From positions 26,046-90,045 of the forward strand of contig JAVVSB010000002.1 in the NCBI GenBank assembly GCA_036654415.1: a DNA stretch of 64,000 nt. The letters are read 5' to 3'. Position 1 is the stretch's first letter, and each line of letters begins with the position of its first letter. Under the pieces are notes generated by a model. That model did not search any database and was not told the origin of the DNA. It saw nothing but the letters and a program-made list of their open reading frames with translations. Source of the DNA: Mucinivorans sp036654415 (GTDB taxonomy: Bacteria > Bacteroidota > Bacteroidia > Bacteroidales > Rikenellaceae). This document shows positions 51,572 to 60,235 of this stretch, piece by piece. The position numbers and the translations under genes were made by a program.

Positions 51572-52339
51572 ATGATTGATACCCATTCTCATATTTTTGA
51601 CGAGGCCTTTGATGCCGACCGTGCGCAGGTCATAGCTCGTGCTGTGGAGGCTGGTGTGGAGTTGATGGTGATGCCCGCCATTGACTCTCAGAGCTATGCG
51701 CGTATGTTCGAGGTTGCCCGTTGTTACCCCAACTGTCGGCCCACCATTGGGCTCCACCCCACAAGTATAAACGAGAATCCACGCTACAAAGAGGAGCTCT
51801 CCTTAGTGCGTACCATTGCCCGTAACTCGCCCTGCCCCTTGGTGGCCATTGGCGAGGTGGGGCTCGATTTGCATTGGAGTTCAGATTTTTTGGCCCAGCA
51901 GCAATACGCGCTTTGCTATCAGATAGAGTTGGCCCTGGAGCTCAAGTTGCCGCTGATTCTCCACACACGGCAGGCCTGGGAACCCACCTTCGAGATTCTG
52001 GATAACTACGACACCGCATGCGGAGTTTTTCATAGCTTTAGCGGTGAGGCTGAGAGCTGGCGGCGCATTGAACCGATGAATTTCTATGTTGGCATTGGTG
52101 GCTCGGTGACCTATAAAAAGTCGCTTCTGCCCAAAATTTTGCCTCAGATTCCTCTTGAGCGGATTCTGCTCGAGACCGATGCCCCCTATCTCACTCCGCA
52201 ACCCTACCGCTCTGAGCGTAACGAGAGTTGCCACCTGAATATAGTGGCCGCGCGGATTGCTCAGATAAAGGGGGTCACCCTGGAGCAGGTTCAGCATGTG
52301 ACCACCCAAAACGCCCGTCGATTATTTAATCTTAGATAA
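51572..52339 (+). CDS. tatD: TatD-family metal-dependent hydrolase (DNase)
   Basis: 255-aa TIM-barrel hydrolase. The metal motif at the N terminus, MIDTHSH (His5, His7), fixes the start at 51572; six codons of upstream frame lie in the promoter. Other ligands are in GEVGLDL (Glu), LHTRQ (His), FHSFSG (His) and LLETDAPYL (Asp). Family members act as 3'-5' DNases or tRNA-end nucleases. Two bases separate its stop from ansA, so they form one operon, without obvious functional reason. Confidence 0.93.
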   Translation: MIDTHSHIFDEAFDADRAQVIARAVEAGVELMVMPAIDSQSYARMFEVARCYPNCRPTIGLHPTSINENPRYKEELSLVRTIARNSPCPLVAIGEVGLDLHWSSDFLAQQQYALCYQIELALELKLPLILHTRQAWEPTFEILDNYDTACGVFHSFSGEAESWRRIEPMNFYVGIGGSVTYKKSLLPKILPQIPLERILLETDAPYLTPQPYRSERNESCHLNIVAARIAQIKGVTLEQVQHVTTQNARRLFNLR

Positions 52340-52341
52340 CA

Positions 52342-53352
52342 GTGAAAAGCATACTACTAATATATACTGGTGGTACCATTGGTATGAAGACCAATCCGCG
52401 TACAGGTTCGTTGGCCCCTTTCGATTTCTCGCAAATCGAGTGTGAGGTGCCCGAGTTGAGCAAGTTCGATGTCCATCTGGACACCATCACCTACGAGCCT
52501 CTGCTGGACAGTTCGAATGTGGGGCCGCGCGAATGGGTAAAAATGGCACAGACCATAGCCGACCACTACGACCGTTACGATGGCTTTGTGGTGCTCCACG
52601 GCACCGATACCATGGCCTACACGGCCTCGATGCTGAGCTTTATGCTGGAGAATCTTGCCAAGCCTATTGTGTTCACTGGTAGTCAGATACCCATGGGGGT
52701 GTTGCGTACCGATGGGCGCGATAATCTGATTTCGGCCATCGAGGTGGCCGCCAGTGGACGGGTACCAGAGGTGTCTATCTATTTTCAGAATATGTTGCTG
52801 CGTGGCAATCGCACCACCAAACAGAATGCCGAACATTTCGATGCCTTCCATAGCTACAACTACCCGCCGCTGGCCGAGGCGGGTATAACCATAAAATATA
52901 ACGAGCCCTATATCCGCAAGGTGGATGCCTTTATGCCCTCGCTCAGGGTTAACACCGTGTTGGAGGAGCACATAGCCGTGGTAAGAATTTTCCCAGGGCT
53001 CAGCCCCCATGTTTTTGAGGCCATTTTGGGTATTCAAGGGTTGCGTGGGGTGGTCTTGGAGACCTATGGTTCGGGCAACGGCCCCACCGAGGAGTGGTTT
53101 ATCGATATCATTAAGGGTGCCATTGCTCGCGGAGTGGTGGTGGTCAATGTGACTCAGTGTGCCGTTGGGTGCGTTGACATGACTCTCTACGACACAGGAC
53201 GGGCCATGCTGGAGGTTGGGGTTGTTGGCGGCTACGACATGACTACAGAGGCCGCTGTGGCCAAATTGATGTATCTGTTGGGCTCAGGCCTGGCTACCGA
53301 ACAACTACATAATTACTTAAACCGACCCCTGCGCGGAGAAATTTCTATTTAA
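52342..53352 (+). CDS. ansA: L-asparaginase, type I (cytosolic)
   Basis: 336-aa asparaginase. Nucleophile Thr in IYTGGTIGM (residues 8-16), second triad in VLHGTDTMAYTASML, GSQIP and RGNRTTK motifs all present. No signal peptide, so it is the cytosolic type I rather than the exported type II. The start is GTG at 52342, two bases after tatD. The C-terminal domain closing with LNRPLRGEISI is intact. Confidence 0.94.
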   Translation: MKSILLIYTGGTIGMKTNPRTGSLAPFDFSQIECEVPELSKFDVHLDTITYEPLLDSSNVGPREWVKMAQTIADHYDRYDGFVVLHGTDTMAYTASMLSFMLENLAKPIVFTGSQIPMGVLRTDGRDNLISAIEVAASGRVPEVSIYFQNMLLRGNRTTKQNAEHFDAFHSYNYPPLAEAGITIKYNEPYIRKVDAFMPSLRVNTVLEEHIAVVRIFPGLSPHVFEAILGIQGLRGVVLETYGSGNGPTEEWFIDIIKGAIARGVVVVNVTQCAVGCVDMTLYDTGRAMLEVGVVGGYDMTTEAAVAKLMYLLGSGLATEQLHNYLNRPLRGEISI

Positions 53353-53411
53353 TAGTTGCATTTATGGAAAAAACTTTTTACCTTTATCATTCAGAAAAGA
53401 GCGTGTAATGG

Positions 53412-53435
53412 CCAAACTGTATTTTATACGTTTGG
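53412..53435 (+). other. Hairpin after ansA (possible weak terminator)
   Basis: CCAAAC and GTAT pair with ATAC and GTTTGG around a TTT loop, with one bulged T. No strong T tract, so termination is uncertain. Confidence 0.35.
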
Positions 53436-53522
53436 TTGTTAGGAGATTAAGAGCCCTTTATGGGGTCAAAATACCACATTAGTTCGGAGGTGAGGGTGGT
53501 GAGTTGTTTGGCCAAATGGGTT

Positions 53523-53532
53523 NNNNNNNNNN
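53523..53532. other. Assembly gap (10 N)
   Basis: Ten N bases mark a join between contigs between ansA and tRNA-Ser. The number is a placeholder and may hide missing sequence. GGCCAAAC at 53410-53417 and its complement GTTTGGCC at 53507-53514 flank it on the left side, so a collapsed repeat is possible. Confidence 0.95.
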
Positions 53533-53553
53533 CTCTTTTTGTTTAAAAAGAAT

Positions 53554-53641
53554 GGAGAAGTGTCCGAGCGGTTTAAGGAGCGCGCCTGGAAAGTGCGTAT
53601 ACCTCACAAGGGTATCGCGAGTTCGAATCTCGCCTTCTCCG
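53554..53641 (+). tRNA. tRNA-Ser(GGA)
   Basis: 88 nt with a long variable arm, as expected for tRNA-Ser. Acceptor stem GGAGAAG/CTTCTCC, discriminator G, anticodon loop CTGGAAA giving anticodon GGA (reads TCC and TCT), and T-loop GTTCGAATC. The 3' CCA is not encoded. It lies between the assembly gap and the exbB operon. Confidence 0.94.
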
Positions 53642-53723
53642 CGTGGCGTGGGTGAAAGTTTTTTATTTTGAGCATAATTTAGTTAACCAAAAAAAATATA
53701 AACCAACAAATTTTACAACAACA

Positions 53724-54536
53724 ATGAAAAAAGTTTTCGCAATTTTGGCCGTTGTAGGTCTAATGACCTTCACTACGGCATCTTACGCACAAGATGCAAC
53801 AGCAGCAGCAGCTCCTCAAACAGAGCAGGTAGCCGCCGAGGCTCCAGCAGCAGCCCCTGCCGTAACACCAGTGGCTTCTGAAAAAGTAGAACAACTGGGT
53901 GGCGAACCTATGCACCAGGTGCTCAAACAAAAATTTATGGAAGGTGGTGTGGGGTGGATGTCTCCAATCCTTTTGTGTTTGATTCTGGGTTTGGCCATCA
54001 TCATTGAACGTGTTATCTATTTGAATCTTGCCACCGTTAGCACCAAAAAACTTTTGGCTAAGGTTGAACAAGCTCTTCAGACAGGTGGTATCGAAGCAGC
54101 AAAGGATGTATGCCGCAACACCCGTGGTCCAGTTGCCTCTATCTTCTATCAAGGTCTTGACCGTTCGTCCGAAGGTATTGACGTGGTTGAAAAATCAGTC
54201 GTAGCTTATGGTTCTGTTCAGGCAGGTAACCTCGAAAACGGTATGACTTGGGTCTCTTTGTTTATCGCTTTGGCTCCTATGCTCGGTTTCATGGGTACTG
54301 TAGTAGGTATGATTTCGGCCTTCGACTCAATCGAAGCAGCTGGTGATATCGCTCCATCAATGGTTGCTGGTGGTATCAAAATCGCTTTGTTGACAACAGT
54401 TGCTGGTCTTATCGTGGCCGTTGTGCTTCAGTTGTTCTACAACTACCTTGTATCTAAGATTGACAGCATCGTCATCTCTATGGAAGATGCCTCTATCTCT
54501 CTTATCGACATTTTAACCAAGTTCCTTAAAAAGTAA
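53724..54536 (+). CDS. exbB: ExbB/TolQ/MotA-type proton channel with N-terminal signal peptide
   Basis: 270 aa. Signal peptide MKKVFAILAVVGLMTFTTAS..., then an Ala/Pro-rich linker (about 24-55, unusual for E. coli ExbB but common in Bacteroidota), followed by the three-helix channel core with GWMSPILLCLILGLAIIIER, MLGFMGTVVGMISAFDSI and the last helix LLTTVAGLIVAVVLQLF. It forms the inner-membrane motor with ExbD that energises TonB-dependent outer-membrane transport. The start at 53724 avoids running through the tRNA. Lower G+C wobble use than neighbouring genes suggests high expression (not measured). Confidence 0.92.
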   Translation: MKKVFAILAVVGLMTFTTASYAQDATAAAAPQTEQVAAEAPAAAPAVTPVASEKVEQLGGEPMHQVLKQKFMEGGVGWMSPILLCLILGLAIIIERVIYLNLATVSTKKLLAKVEQALQTGGIEAAKDVCRNTRGPVASIFYQGLDRSSEGIDVVEKSVVAYGSVQAGNLENGMTWVSLFIALAPMLGFMGTVVGMISAFDSIEAAGDIAPSMVAGGIKIALLTTVAGLIVAVVLQLFYNYLVSKIDSIVISMEDASISLIDILTKFLKK

Positions 54537-54545
54537 TTTCCAGCA

Positions 54546-54959
54546 ATGAAATATTTATTGAAATATCTATCAATTATAAAGTACATCCTGCTGATTGTCT
54601 CTGCCATCTTTGTTGTTCTGGGCGTAACCAGTGACGACAATGTGGGTATGATGCTCAACTGGTCGTATCTTATGCTGTTCATCACCATTGGTCTAGCCGT
54701 CATTATGCCTATGTTTGGCATTGCGCAAAATCCAAAGAGTGCGATGAAATCCTTAATTGGCATTGCTCTTGTTGCATTGGTATTCTTTGTTTCATGGGCT
54801 CTGTCCGAAGCTACTCCTATTAAGTTGGCCAACGGTAGTATGTTAACAAATCCTGGCGAACTAATCTTCTCGGATATGGCTTTGTGGTCAACCTATATTA
54901 TGTTCGTGGGCGTGATTATAAGCATCGTCTTCGGCGAAATTTACAAACTTTTCAAATAA
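54546..54959 (+). CDS. Conserved four-helix membrane protein of the exb operon
   Basis: 137 aa, four predicted transmembrane helices (about 10-28, 39-60, 70-87, 110-130), no signal peptide or soluble domain, and no recognisable catalytic motif. It sits 9 nt after exbB and 6 nt before exbD, so it is made with the motor. I do not recognise the family by function; a role as accessory subunit of the ExbBD complex is inferred only from its place. Confidence 0.72.
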   Translation: MKYLLKYLSIIKYILLIVSAIFVVLGVTSDDNVGMMLNWSYLMLFITIGLAVIMPMFGIAQNPKSAMKSLIGIALVALVFFVSWALSEATPIKLANGSMLTNPGELIFSDMALWSTYIMFVGVIISIVFGEIYKLFK

Positions 54960-54965
54960 AAAGCA

Positions 54966-55550
54966 ATGGCAAGAACACGCCCAGAAATTAATGCTAGTTC
55001 TATGGCCGATATTGCGTTCCTGCTACTTATCTTTTTCCTTGTAACCACTACAATGAATGTTGACTCAGGTATACAGCGTATACTTCCGCCAATTGATGAC
55101 AGTAATACGGACAAGGGTATTGACGTAAAGGAACGTAACATATTGATGGTTCATATTAACCTCAATGACCAAGTGGCAGTTGCCGGACGCAAGGTGGAAA
55201 TTAACCAAATTAAAGATTTGGCTAAAGAGTTTATCACAAACCCTGCTAACTCCCCCGAACTACCAGAGAAGGTGGCCCCTAAGGACCCTATCCCCTTCTT
55301 CCCTAATGTGCTTATCAGCAAGGGTGTTATCTCGTTGCAGAACGACAACGGTACATCTTATGACAAGTACCTTCATGTACAAAACGAATTGACTAGAGCC
55401 TTTAGCGAGGCTCGTAACGACTTATCTGTTAGTAGTTTCGGTAAGAAATACAATGAGATTACTGACGACCAGCGTGATGCAGTCAACAAGGTTATTAGAG
55501 TACAGATTTCAGAGGCTGAGCCTCGTAATATGGCAGGAACTAAAAGGTAA
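54966..55550 (+). CDS. exbD: ExbD-family protein 1
   Basis: 194-aa protein with one N-terminal helix carrying the essential Asp (MADIAFLLLIFFLVTTTM, Asp15), then a periplasmic domain. The Asp shuttles protons through the ExbB channel. The periplasmic part is longer than E. coli ExbD (141 aa), with an insert around PEKVAPKDPIPFFPNVL. First of two ExbD genes in the operon; the two are different enough not to be a recent copy. Confidence 0.9.
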   Translation: MARTRPEINASSMADIAFLLLIFFLVTTTMNVDSGIQRILPPIDDSNTDKGIDVKERNILMVHINLNDQVAVAGRKVEINQIKDLAKEFITNPANSPELPEKVAPKDPIPFFPNVLISKGVISLQNDNGTSYDKYLHVQNELTRAFSEARNDLSVSSFGKKYNEITDDQRDAVNKVIRVQISEAEPRNMAGTKR

Positions 55551-55556
55551 AAGATT

Positions 55557-56039
55557 ATGAAACAGCATATTAAAAAGAAGGGGCAGAAAGGTGTCCCAGC
55601 GATTTCAACATCTTCGCTACCTGATATTATCTTCATGCTTTTGTTTTTCTTTATGGTAACAACCACAATGCGTGAGGTTGAGATGAAGGTTGCCCTGAAA
55701 CTCCCCGAAGCCACTGAGGTTCAAAAACTTGAAAAGAAGTCATTAGCCAGTTATATCTACATCGGCCCTCCAGCCAAGCAGTTCCAATCAAAATTGGGTA
55801 CTGCACCTCGTTTGCAACTCAACGACAACTATGCCACCGTCTCTCAGGTAGGTGAGTTTATAGCTGCCGAGCGTGACAAGCTCAAAGAGGCTGACCGTCC
55901 CGATATGACCACCGTTTTGAAGGTGAACAACACCACCAAGATGGGTATGGTAACCGAATTAAAGCAGGCTTTGCGCCGAGCCAGTGCTCTGCGGATAAGC
56001 TATTCCGCTCAGAAGGTCGAAGCACCTACTGAAAAATAG
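55557..56039 (+). CDS. exbD: ExbD-family protein 2
   Basis: 160 aa with the same layout: basic N terminus, helix with the essential Asp (LPDIIFMLLFFFMVTTTM, Asp23) and a short periplasmic domain ending in FKAEALRRASALRISYSA-like helix region. Follows ExbD1 by 6 nt and precedes a terminator, so the operon holds one ExbB and two ExbD proteins. No tonB gene is in the operon. Confidence 0.88.
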   Translation: MKQHIKKKGQKGVPAISTSSLPDIIFMLLFFFMVTTTMREVEMKVALKLPEATEVQKLEKKSLASYIYIGPPAKQFQSKLGTAPRLQLNDNYATVSQVGEFIAAERDKLKEADRPDMTTVLKVNNTTKMGMVTELKQALRRASALRISYSAQKVEAPTEK

Positions 56040-56058
56040 CATTTTGTTTTCATGGTTG

Positions 56059-56098
56059 AAGAAGGTCTATCCCCAAAAGGTAGACCTTCTTTTTTTGC
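56059..56098 (+). terminator. Terminator of the exb operon
   Basis: An 11-bp stem (AAGAAGGTCTA at 56059-56069, complement at 56081-56091) with an 11-nt loop, then a T tract. Confidence 0.88.
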
Positions 56099-56153
56099 TA
56101 TAACCTCAGAGTGGCATCAAATTTGCGTTGTCTGTCTCTAAAAAAGTGAAGTT

Positions 56154-57398
56154 ATGAGAATAGAAACAGGCAAGGGGACAATGTCTCTGATGACGCTACT
56201 GGCCATTTGGTCTATATCCTTGGTAGTCAACCTTCCGGGGCTGGCTATAAGTCCCATCTTGGCCAACTTAACTCTTATCTTTCCCCACACCTCTCAGCTA
56301 GAGATTCAGCTGCTGACCATTTTGCCCAACCTCATTATCATCCCTTTTGTGTTAATTTCGGGTAAACTCTCCGAGTCGGGTGACAAGGTTCGCATTGTGG
56401 TGGTGGCCCTTACCATCTATCTTTTTAGTGGCATTTTGTATTTTTTTGCCAACACCATGGTCGACCTTATTGTCATTAGTTGTCTGCTGGGTTTGGCCTG
56501 TGGGTTGTTGATTCCGCTTTCGGCGGGGTTGTTGGCCGATGCATTTACGGGCAAATACCGTATGCAGCAGCTGGGCATCAAGTCGGGTATTGCCAATATT
56601 TCGGTGGTCTTTGCCACTTTGGTGGTTGGGTCGCTGGCCGATATATCTTGGCATTTGGCCTTTTTGGTCTATCTGATTCCCCTGGTGCCGCTGGCCTTGG
56701 CCTATTTTCTGAGCGAGTTGACCGAGACGGTCAAGCAGGAGAGCGATTTTTCGCGCTCTGATAATCTTGCCCAGCAGGTGCCCCAGACGGGGACACGTGT
56801 GGTGCGAGGTTTTATACTTTGGCGGCTTTTGGGCATCATGTCGCTCTACTTTTCAATATGCTATTTTACCATCATCATCAGCTACTATCTGCCCTTTCTT
56901 ATGCAGCACCACTCCATGGGCACCACTGAGTTGGGGGTGGTGACGGCTCTGTTTTTCTTGGCTATTTTTGTCCCTGGGCTCATTCTTCCAACTCTTTTGC
57001 GCACCTTTAAGCAGGATTCTACCTCCCTCTCCATAGCTGTGATTGCTTTGGGGCTTTTTGTGATGGCTTGGAGCTCTGATGTTTGGACGATGGGGTTGGC
57101 CTCGGTGTTGATGGGCTTTGGTTTTGGGGTGTTGCAACCTCTTATTTACGACAAGGCGGTCGAGTGCGCCACCTATCCACGTAAGGTGACCTTGGCACTC
57201 TCTTTTATTTTGGCTGTCAATTATTTAGCCGTTACTCTGACCCCATTTATTGTGGATGCTGTGCGCTCTATGGTTGGCACCGAGAGCAATAGTTTTCCCT
57301 TTCTGCTCAATGGCTTTTTAGCCTTGGTGGTGGTGGCCCTGAGCCTAATTTTCCGTCGAGGTTTTGTCTTTCGGATTAACCAGGAGTATATGAGTTAA
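56154..57398 (+). CDS. Major facilitator superfamily transporter
   Basis: 414-aa membrane protein with 12 hydrophobic helices in two halves and a central cytosolic loop (about 195-220). MFS features include the helix 2-3 loop LISGKLSESGDKVR and a crowded helix 5 IKSGIANISVVFATLVVG. Resembles drug-type MFS permeases, but no substrate can be assigned. Its TAA stop overlaps the stop of the convergent GNAT gene by 4 bp, with no terminator between. Confidence 0.8.
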   Translation: MRIETGKGTMSLMTLLAIWSISLVVNLPGLAISPILANLTLIFPHTSQLEIQLLTILPNLIIIPFVLISGKLSESGDKVRIVVVALTIYLFSGILYFFANTMVDLIVISCLLGLACGLLIPLSAGLLADAFTGKYRMQQLGIKSGIANISVVFATLVVGSLADISWHLAFLVYLIPLVPLALAYFLSELTETVKQESDFSRSDNLAQQVPQTGTRVVRGFILWRLLGIMSLYFSICYFTIIISYYLPFLMQHHSMGTTELGVVTALFFLAIFVPGLILPTLLRTFKQDSTSLSIAVIALGLFVMAWSSDVWTMGLASVLMGFGFGVLQPLIYDKAVECATYPRKVTLALSFILAVNYLAVTLTPFIVDAVRSMVGTESNSFPFLLNGFLALVVVALSLIFRRGFVFRINQEYMS

Positions 57399-57901
57399 AA
57401 GCATAGTTGATAGACTATAACATCTTGATATACACCGCTGTCAAGCCTTATCCAACTGCGTAGAGTGCCGCTGGAGGTGAAGTGACACCCCTCGAAGAGT
57501 GCCATGCTGGCGTGGTTATCCACCGCCACATGGGCCCATAGTGAGTGCATACCCAACCTTCCTGCGGCGTAGATAATCAACTCCTCAAGAGCCTGCTTGG
57601 CGTAACCTTTGCCGCGAAGGGCCTCTTGGTAGACCAGAATTCCCACCCCCGCATGGCGGTTGATGGGGTCGAATTCAAAGAGGTCGATGGCTCCGATGGC
57701 CACCCCCTGCAGGTCGATAATGAGTCGTAGCTGTTTTTTTGAAAAAATATCTTCGCCACTCTGTTGTATAAATTGGGTGATAGCTTCACGCGAAAAGGGC
57801 TCACTAGTGGAGCCCAAATGCCAAAGCGAGCGGTCGTTTTCCCAGCGCAACATGGCCCCCACATCCGAGGGCTCCATGGCGCGGAGCGTAATGAGTGACA
57901 T
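57395..57901 (-). CDS. GNAT-family N-acetyltransferase (RimJ/SpeG-like)
   Basis: 168 aa with the single GNAT fold: ITLRAMEPSDVGAMLRWEND at the start, the acetyl-CoA pyrophosphate loop in EALRGKGYAKQALEEL and the terminal strand in HVAVDNHASMALFEGCHF. Similar to RimJ/RimL and SpeG proteins, which acetylate protein N termini, polyamines or small amines; acceptor unknown. 5 nt after ppa, in the same operon. Confidence 0.85.
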   Translation of the reverse strand: MSLITLRAMEPSDVGAMLRWENDRSLWHLGSTSEPFSREAITQFIQQSGEDIFSKKQLRLIIDLQGVAIGAIDLFEFDPINRHAGVGILVYQEALRGKGYAKQALEELIIYAAGRLGMHSLWAHVAVDNHASMALFEGCHFTSSGTLRSWIRLDSGVYQDVIVYQLCF

Positions 57902-57906
57902 TGATT

Positions 57907-58575
57907 TTATATATGGAACATGGCCTCAAAATTATTGAAGCGGTCGTTGTAGTCCTCCACCGTGGCCCGAATCACCATCTTAGCCTCGTCGGTTCCGTAG
58001 ATATGTGTAATTTCGACATTACTCTTGGCCCCTGGCAGGTCTTTGTAGGTTAGGAAGTAGTGGCGTAGACGCTCGACCACCAGCGGTGGCAGCTCCGAAA
58101 TATCTTCTATTCCGCCATACACAGCATCGTGAGCCAAGACGCAGATTATTTTGTCGTCGGCTTGGTTGTGGTCCAACATACGCAAGCCTCCCACAGGTTT
58201 GGCGCGCACCAAAATATCGCCATGGGTGATAACTTTTTCGGTCAGCACGCACACATCCAGAGGGTCTCCATCGCCTACAATATCATCACGTTGGAGTGCC
58301 TCGTTACAGATGCGAGCTAACTTCACCCCACATAGGGTTTGGGGCAAGAAGCCGTAGAGGGCTGGAATGGTGGTCGAGTATTTTTGGGGACGGTCTATCT
58401 TCAGGTAGCCAGACTCTTTGTCCACCTCGTATTTTACGGTGTCGGTGGAGACCATTTCGATAAAGCAGGTCACTTTGTTGGGGGCCTCCTCACCAATATT
58501 TACACCGTGCCAAGGGTGCGATTTGTAGCGTAACCCCATCAACTTACCCACAATGGGGTCCATCATTTTAGCCAT
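57907..58575 (-). CDS. ppa: Inorganic pyrophosphatase (family I)
   Basis: 222-aa soluble enzyme that splits pyrophosphate and so pulls biosynthesis forward. Family I signature in GDGDPLDVCVL with the metal-binding aspartates, plus YGFLPQTLCG and KVTHGDI-like segment. Longer than the E. coli enzyme (176 aa), matching the Bacteroidota form. Own promoter at 58598-58628. Confidence 0.92.
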   Translation of the reverse strand: MAKMMDPIVGKLMGLRYKSHPWHGVNIGEEAPNKVTCFIEMVSTDTVKYEVDKESGYLKIDRPQKYSTTIPALYGFLPQTLCGVKLARICNEALQRDDIVGDGDPLDVCVLTEKVITHGDILVRAKPVGGLRMLDHNQADDKIICVLAHDAVYGGIEDISELPPLVVERLRHYFLTYKDLPGAKSNVEITHIYGTDEAKMVIRATVEDYNDRFNNFEAMFHI

Positions 58576-58597
58576 ACTGATATTTGTTTATATTGCA

Positions 58598-58628
58598 CAA
58601 ATGTAGATAAATTATCTGTCAATACAAA
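58598..58628 (-). promoter_or_regulatory. Promoter of ppa-GNAT
   Basis: On the minus strand: -33 TTTG (58625-58628), 19-nt spacer, -7 TACATTTG (58598-58605), 22 nt before the ATG. Confidence 0.82.
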
Positions 58629-58632
58629 AAAA

Positions 58633-60222
58633 TCAGAAGCGGAATCCAACGGTTAGTAATATATTGTTGACCACCTCCTTGCCAAGCACCTCCCCTTCCG
58701 AGGCAATACGGTAACCATCCGTGGAGGTGAAGTCAAAGTATTTGTAGGGTAGGGCGCGACAAACGGCGTTAGTGTAGGTCAAATCGAGGCTGAAGAGTTG
58801 GTGGTGGTAGCCCACACCGCCGCTCCACTGCTCAATGGCACCATAGCTTTGCAACTCTTTGGCCTTGTAGGGTGAGCTGAAGTAGGCATAACCTACGCGT
58901 AGAAAAATCCCATCCGCAGGTTGTGCCTCTACACCCACGCGGAAGTTGTTGGTGGTGCGGTAGCTTTGCGAGATTATGTTGTTGAGATTGATACTTCCTG
59001 TGGGGCTCATATTGTCGGCAATGTTGCTTAGCTTATCTATGGCGTTGGAGGTGGTCGATGGGCGGAAGCCGTAGTCCATAATATTTGTATTATACTTCAT
59101 TGAGCCGTACCATGTACGTTCGTAGTCGGCCGAGATGATAACGCGGCGGGCAATGGTGAAGGAGATGCCAGCCAGCAGCCTCGATGGTGTGCGGTAGTGG
59201 TAGTTGTTCTCCAGAGAGGGGGTCGACGATTCGCCCCACCCCTCGGTGTTGAACTTATAGAGGGTCATATCTTGCCACGACTCTTCGCGCATATTGCTCC
59301 ACGTAGGTGAATGGTAGCTCACCCCTATGCGTAGCCACGGCACGGGGCGTACAATGGCCCCCACTTTGATGTTAAAGCCGAAACCATACTGACGTAGTGA
59401 CTGGCGATAGGTCCAGTTGTTGAGTTCGCCCTTGTTTTTGACCGATGCCACCTCAGAGTAGCTGTCGTTTTGCGAATACCACTGATTCTGAAAGGCTATC
59501 GAGGCCCCCACATACAGTATGCCATCGTAGTTGTAGGCTCCGCTAATGAGGTACTCATCCACGGCTCCACGCCTCTCTTGCCACATCTGCGGGGTCACCT
59601 TGTCGCCCATCTCTGGTTGGAACACTCCAGCCATGTTGTAGCTATCCTCGCCGTAGTTGTTAATCAAATAGCCTTGGTAGCCCATTATGGCCCCCCAGGC
59701 GACTGGATAATTGTTGAAAAAAGGTTTAAAGCTACCACCTTCCGAACTTAGGCTCTTGTAGTTGATGCCATAGAGCTGTTCGGCAAACTGTTGCCCCATC
59801 GATACCCCTTGCGCTGTGCCGTAGGATTGGTCGTGGCCCGCAAAATCGGCCAGACGGTTATAGCCGATACCCACGGCAAAGGTGCCGTTGGCATAGACTC
59901 CTGCCAGGGAGTTAAAACTTAGTTTGGTGTTGTTGCGTACCGTGGAGTTCTCGCCCGCGCTAGTGGTGGTGTTGTCCGTAAGGCGAAGCATGGGGGTGAT
60001 GGAAATATGCGAACGGTTATACATGGCCAGCCCTGCTGGGTTAATACTCATCGAGGCGGCATCGGCCCCCAGCGATGTGTAGGCTCCGCCCATGGCCGCG
60101 GAGCGTGCGGTGGCCATGCCGAAGTTGTAACGCGAAAATTGAAGCAATTGTTCGCCACCCTGAGCCATAACCTGACCACACATGGCCACCAAAGAGGCGA
60201 CCGTTAGTACTATCTTATTCAT
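58633..60222 (-). CDS. Outer-membrane beta-barrel protein, FadL/OmpP1-like
   Basis: 529 aa with a Sec signal (cut after VMA) and a barrel of many alternating strands ending in NNILLTVGFRF, a C-terminal aromatic typical for BAM substrates. SAAMGGAYTSLGADAASMSINPAGLAMY near the N terminus fits FadL/OmpP1 (long-chain fatty acid or hydrocarbon transport) proteins; the hatch/plug NPAGL motif supports it. Transport substrate unknown. The start at 60222 is used since the longer frame lacks a signal. Follows the Gly/Tyr-rich gene by 13 nt. Confidence 0.83.
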   Translation of the reverse strand: MNKIVLTVASLVAMCGQVMAQGGEQLLQFSRYNFGMATARSAAMGGAYTSLGADAASMSINPAGLAMYNRSHISITPMLRLTDNTTTSAGENSTVRNNTKLSFNSLAGVYANGTFAVGIGYNRLADFAGHDQSYGTAQGVSMGQQFAEQLYGINYKSLSSEGGSFKPFFNNYPVAWGAIMGYQGYLINNYGEDSYNMAGVFQPEMGDKVTPQMWQERRGAVDEYLISGAYNYDGILYVGASIAFQNQWYSQNDSYSEVASVKNKGELNNWTYRQSLRQYGFGFNIKVGAIVRPVPWLRIGVSYHSPTWSNMREESWQDMTLYKFNTEGWGESSTPSLENNYHYRTPSRLLAGISFTIARRVIISADYERTWYGSMKYNTNIMDYGFRPSTTSNAIDKLSNIADNMSPTGSINLNNIISQSYRTTNNFRVGVEAQPADGIFLRVGYAYFSSPYKAKELQSYGAIEQWSGGVGYHHQLFSLDLTYTNAVCRALPYKYFDFTSTDGYRIASEGEVLGKEVVNNILLTVGFRF

Positions 60223-60235
60223 CTCAATCAATTTT

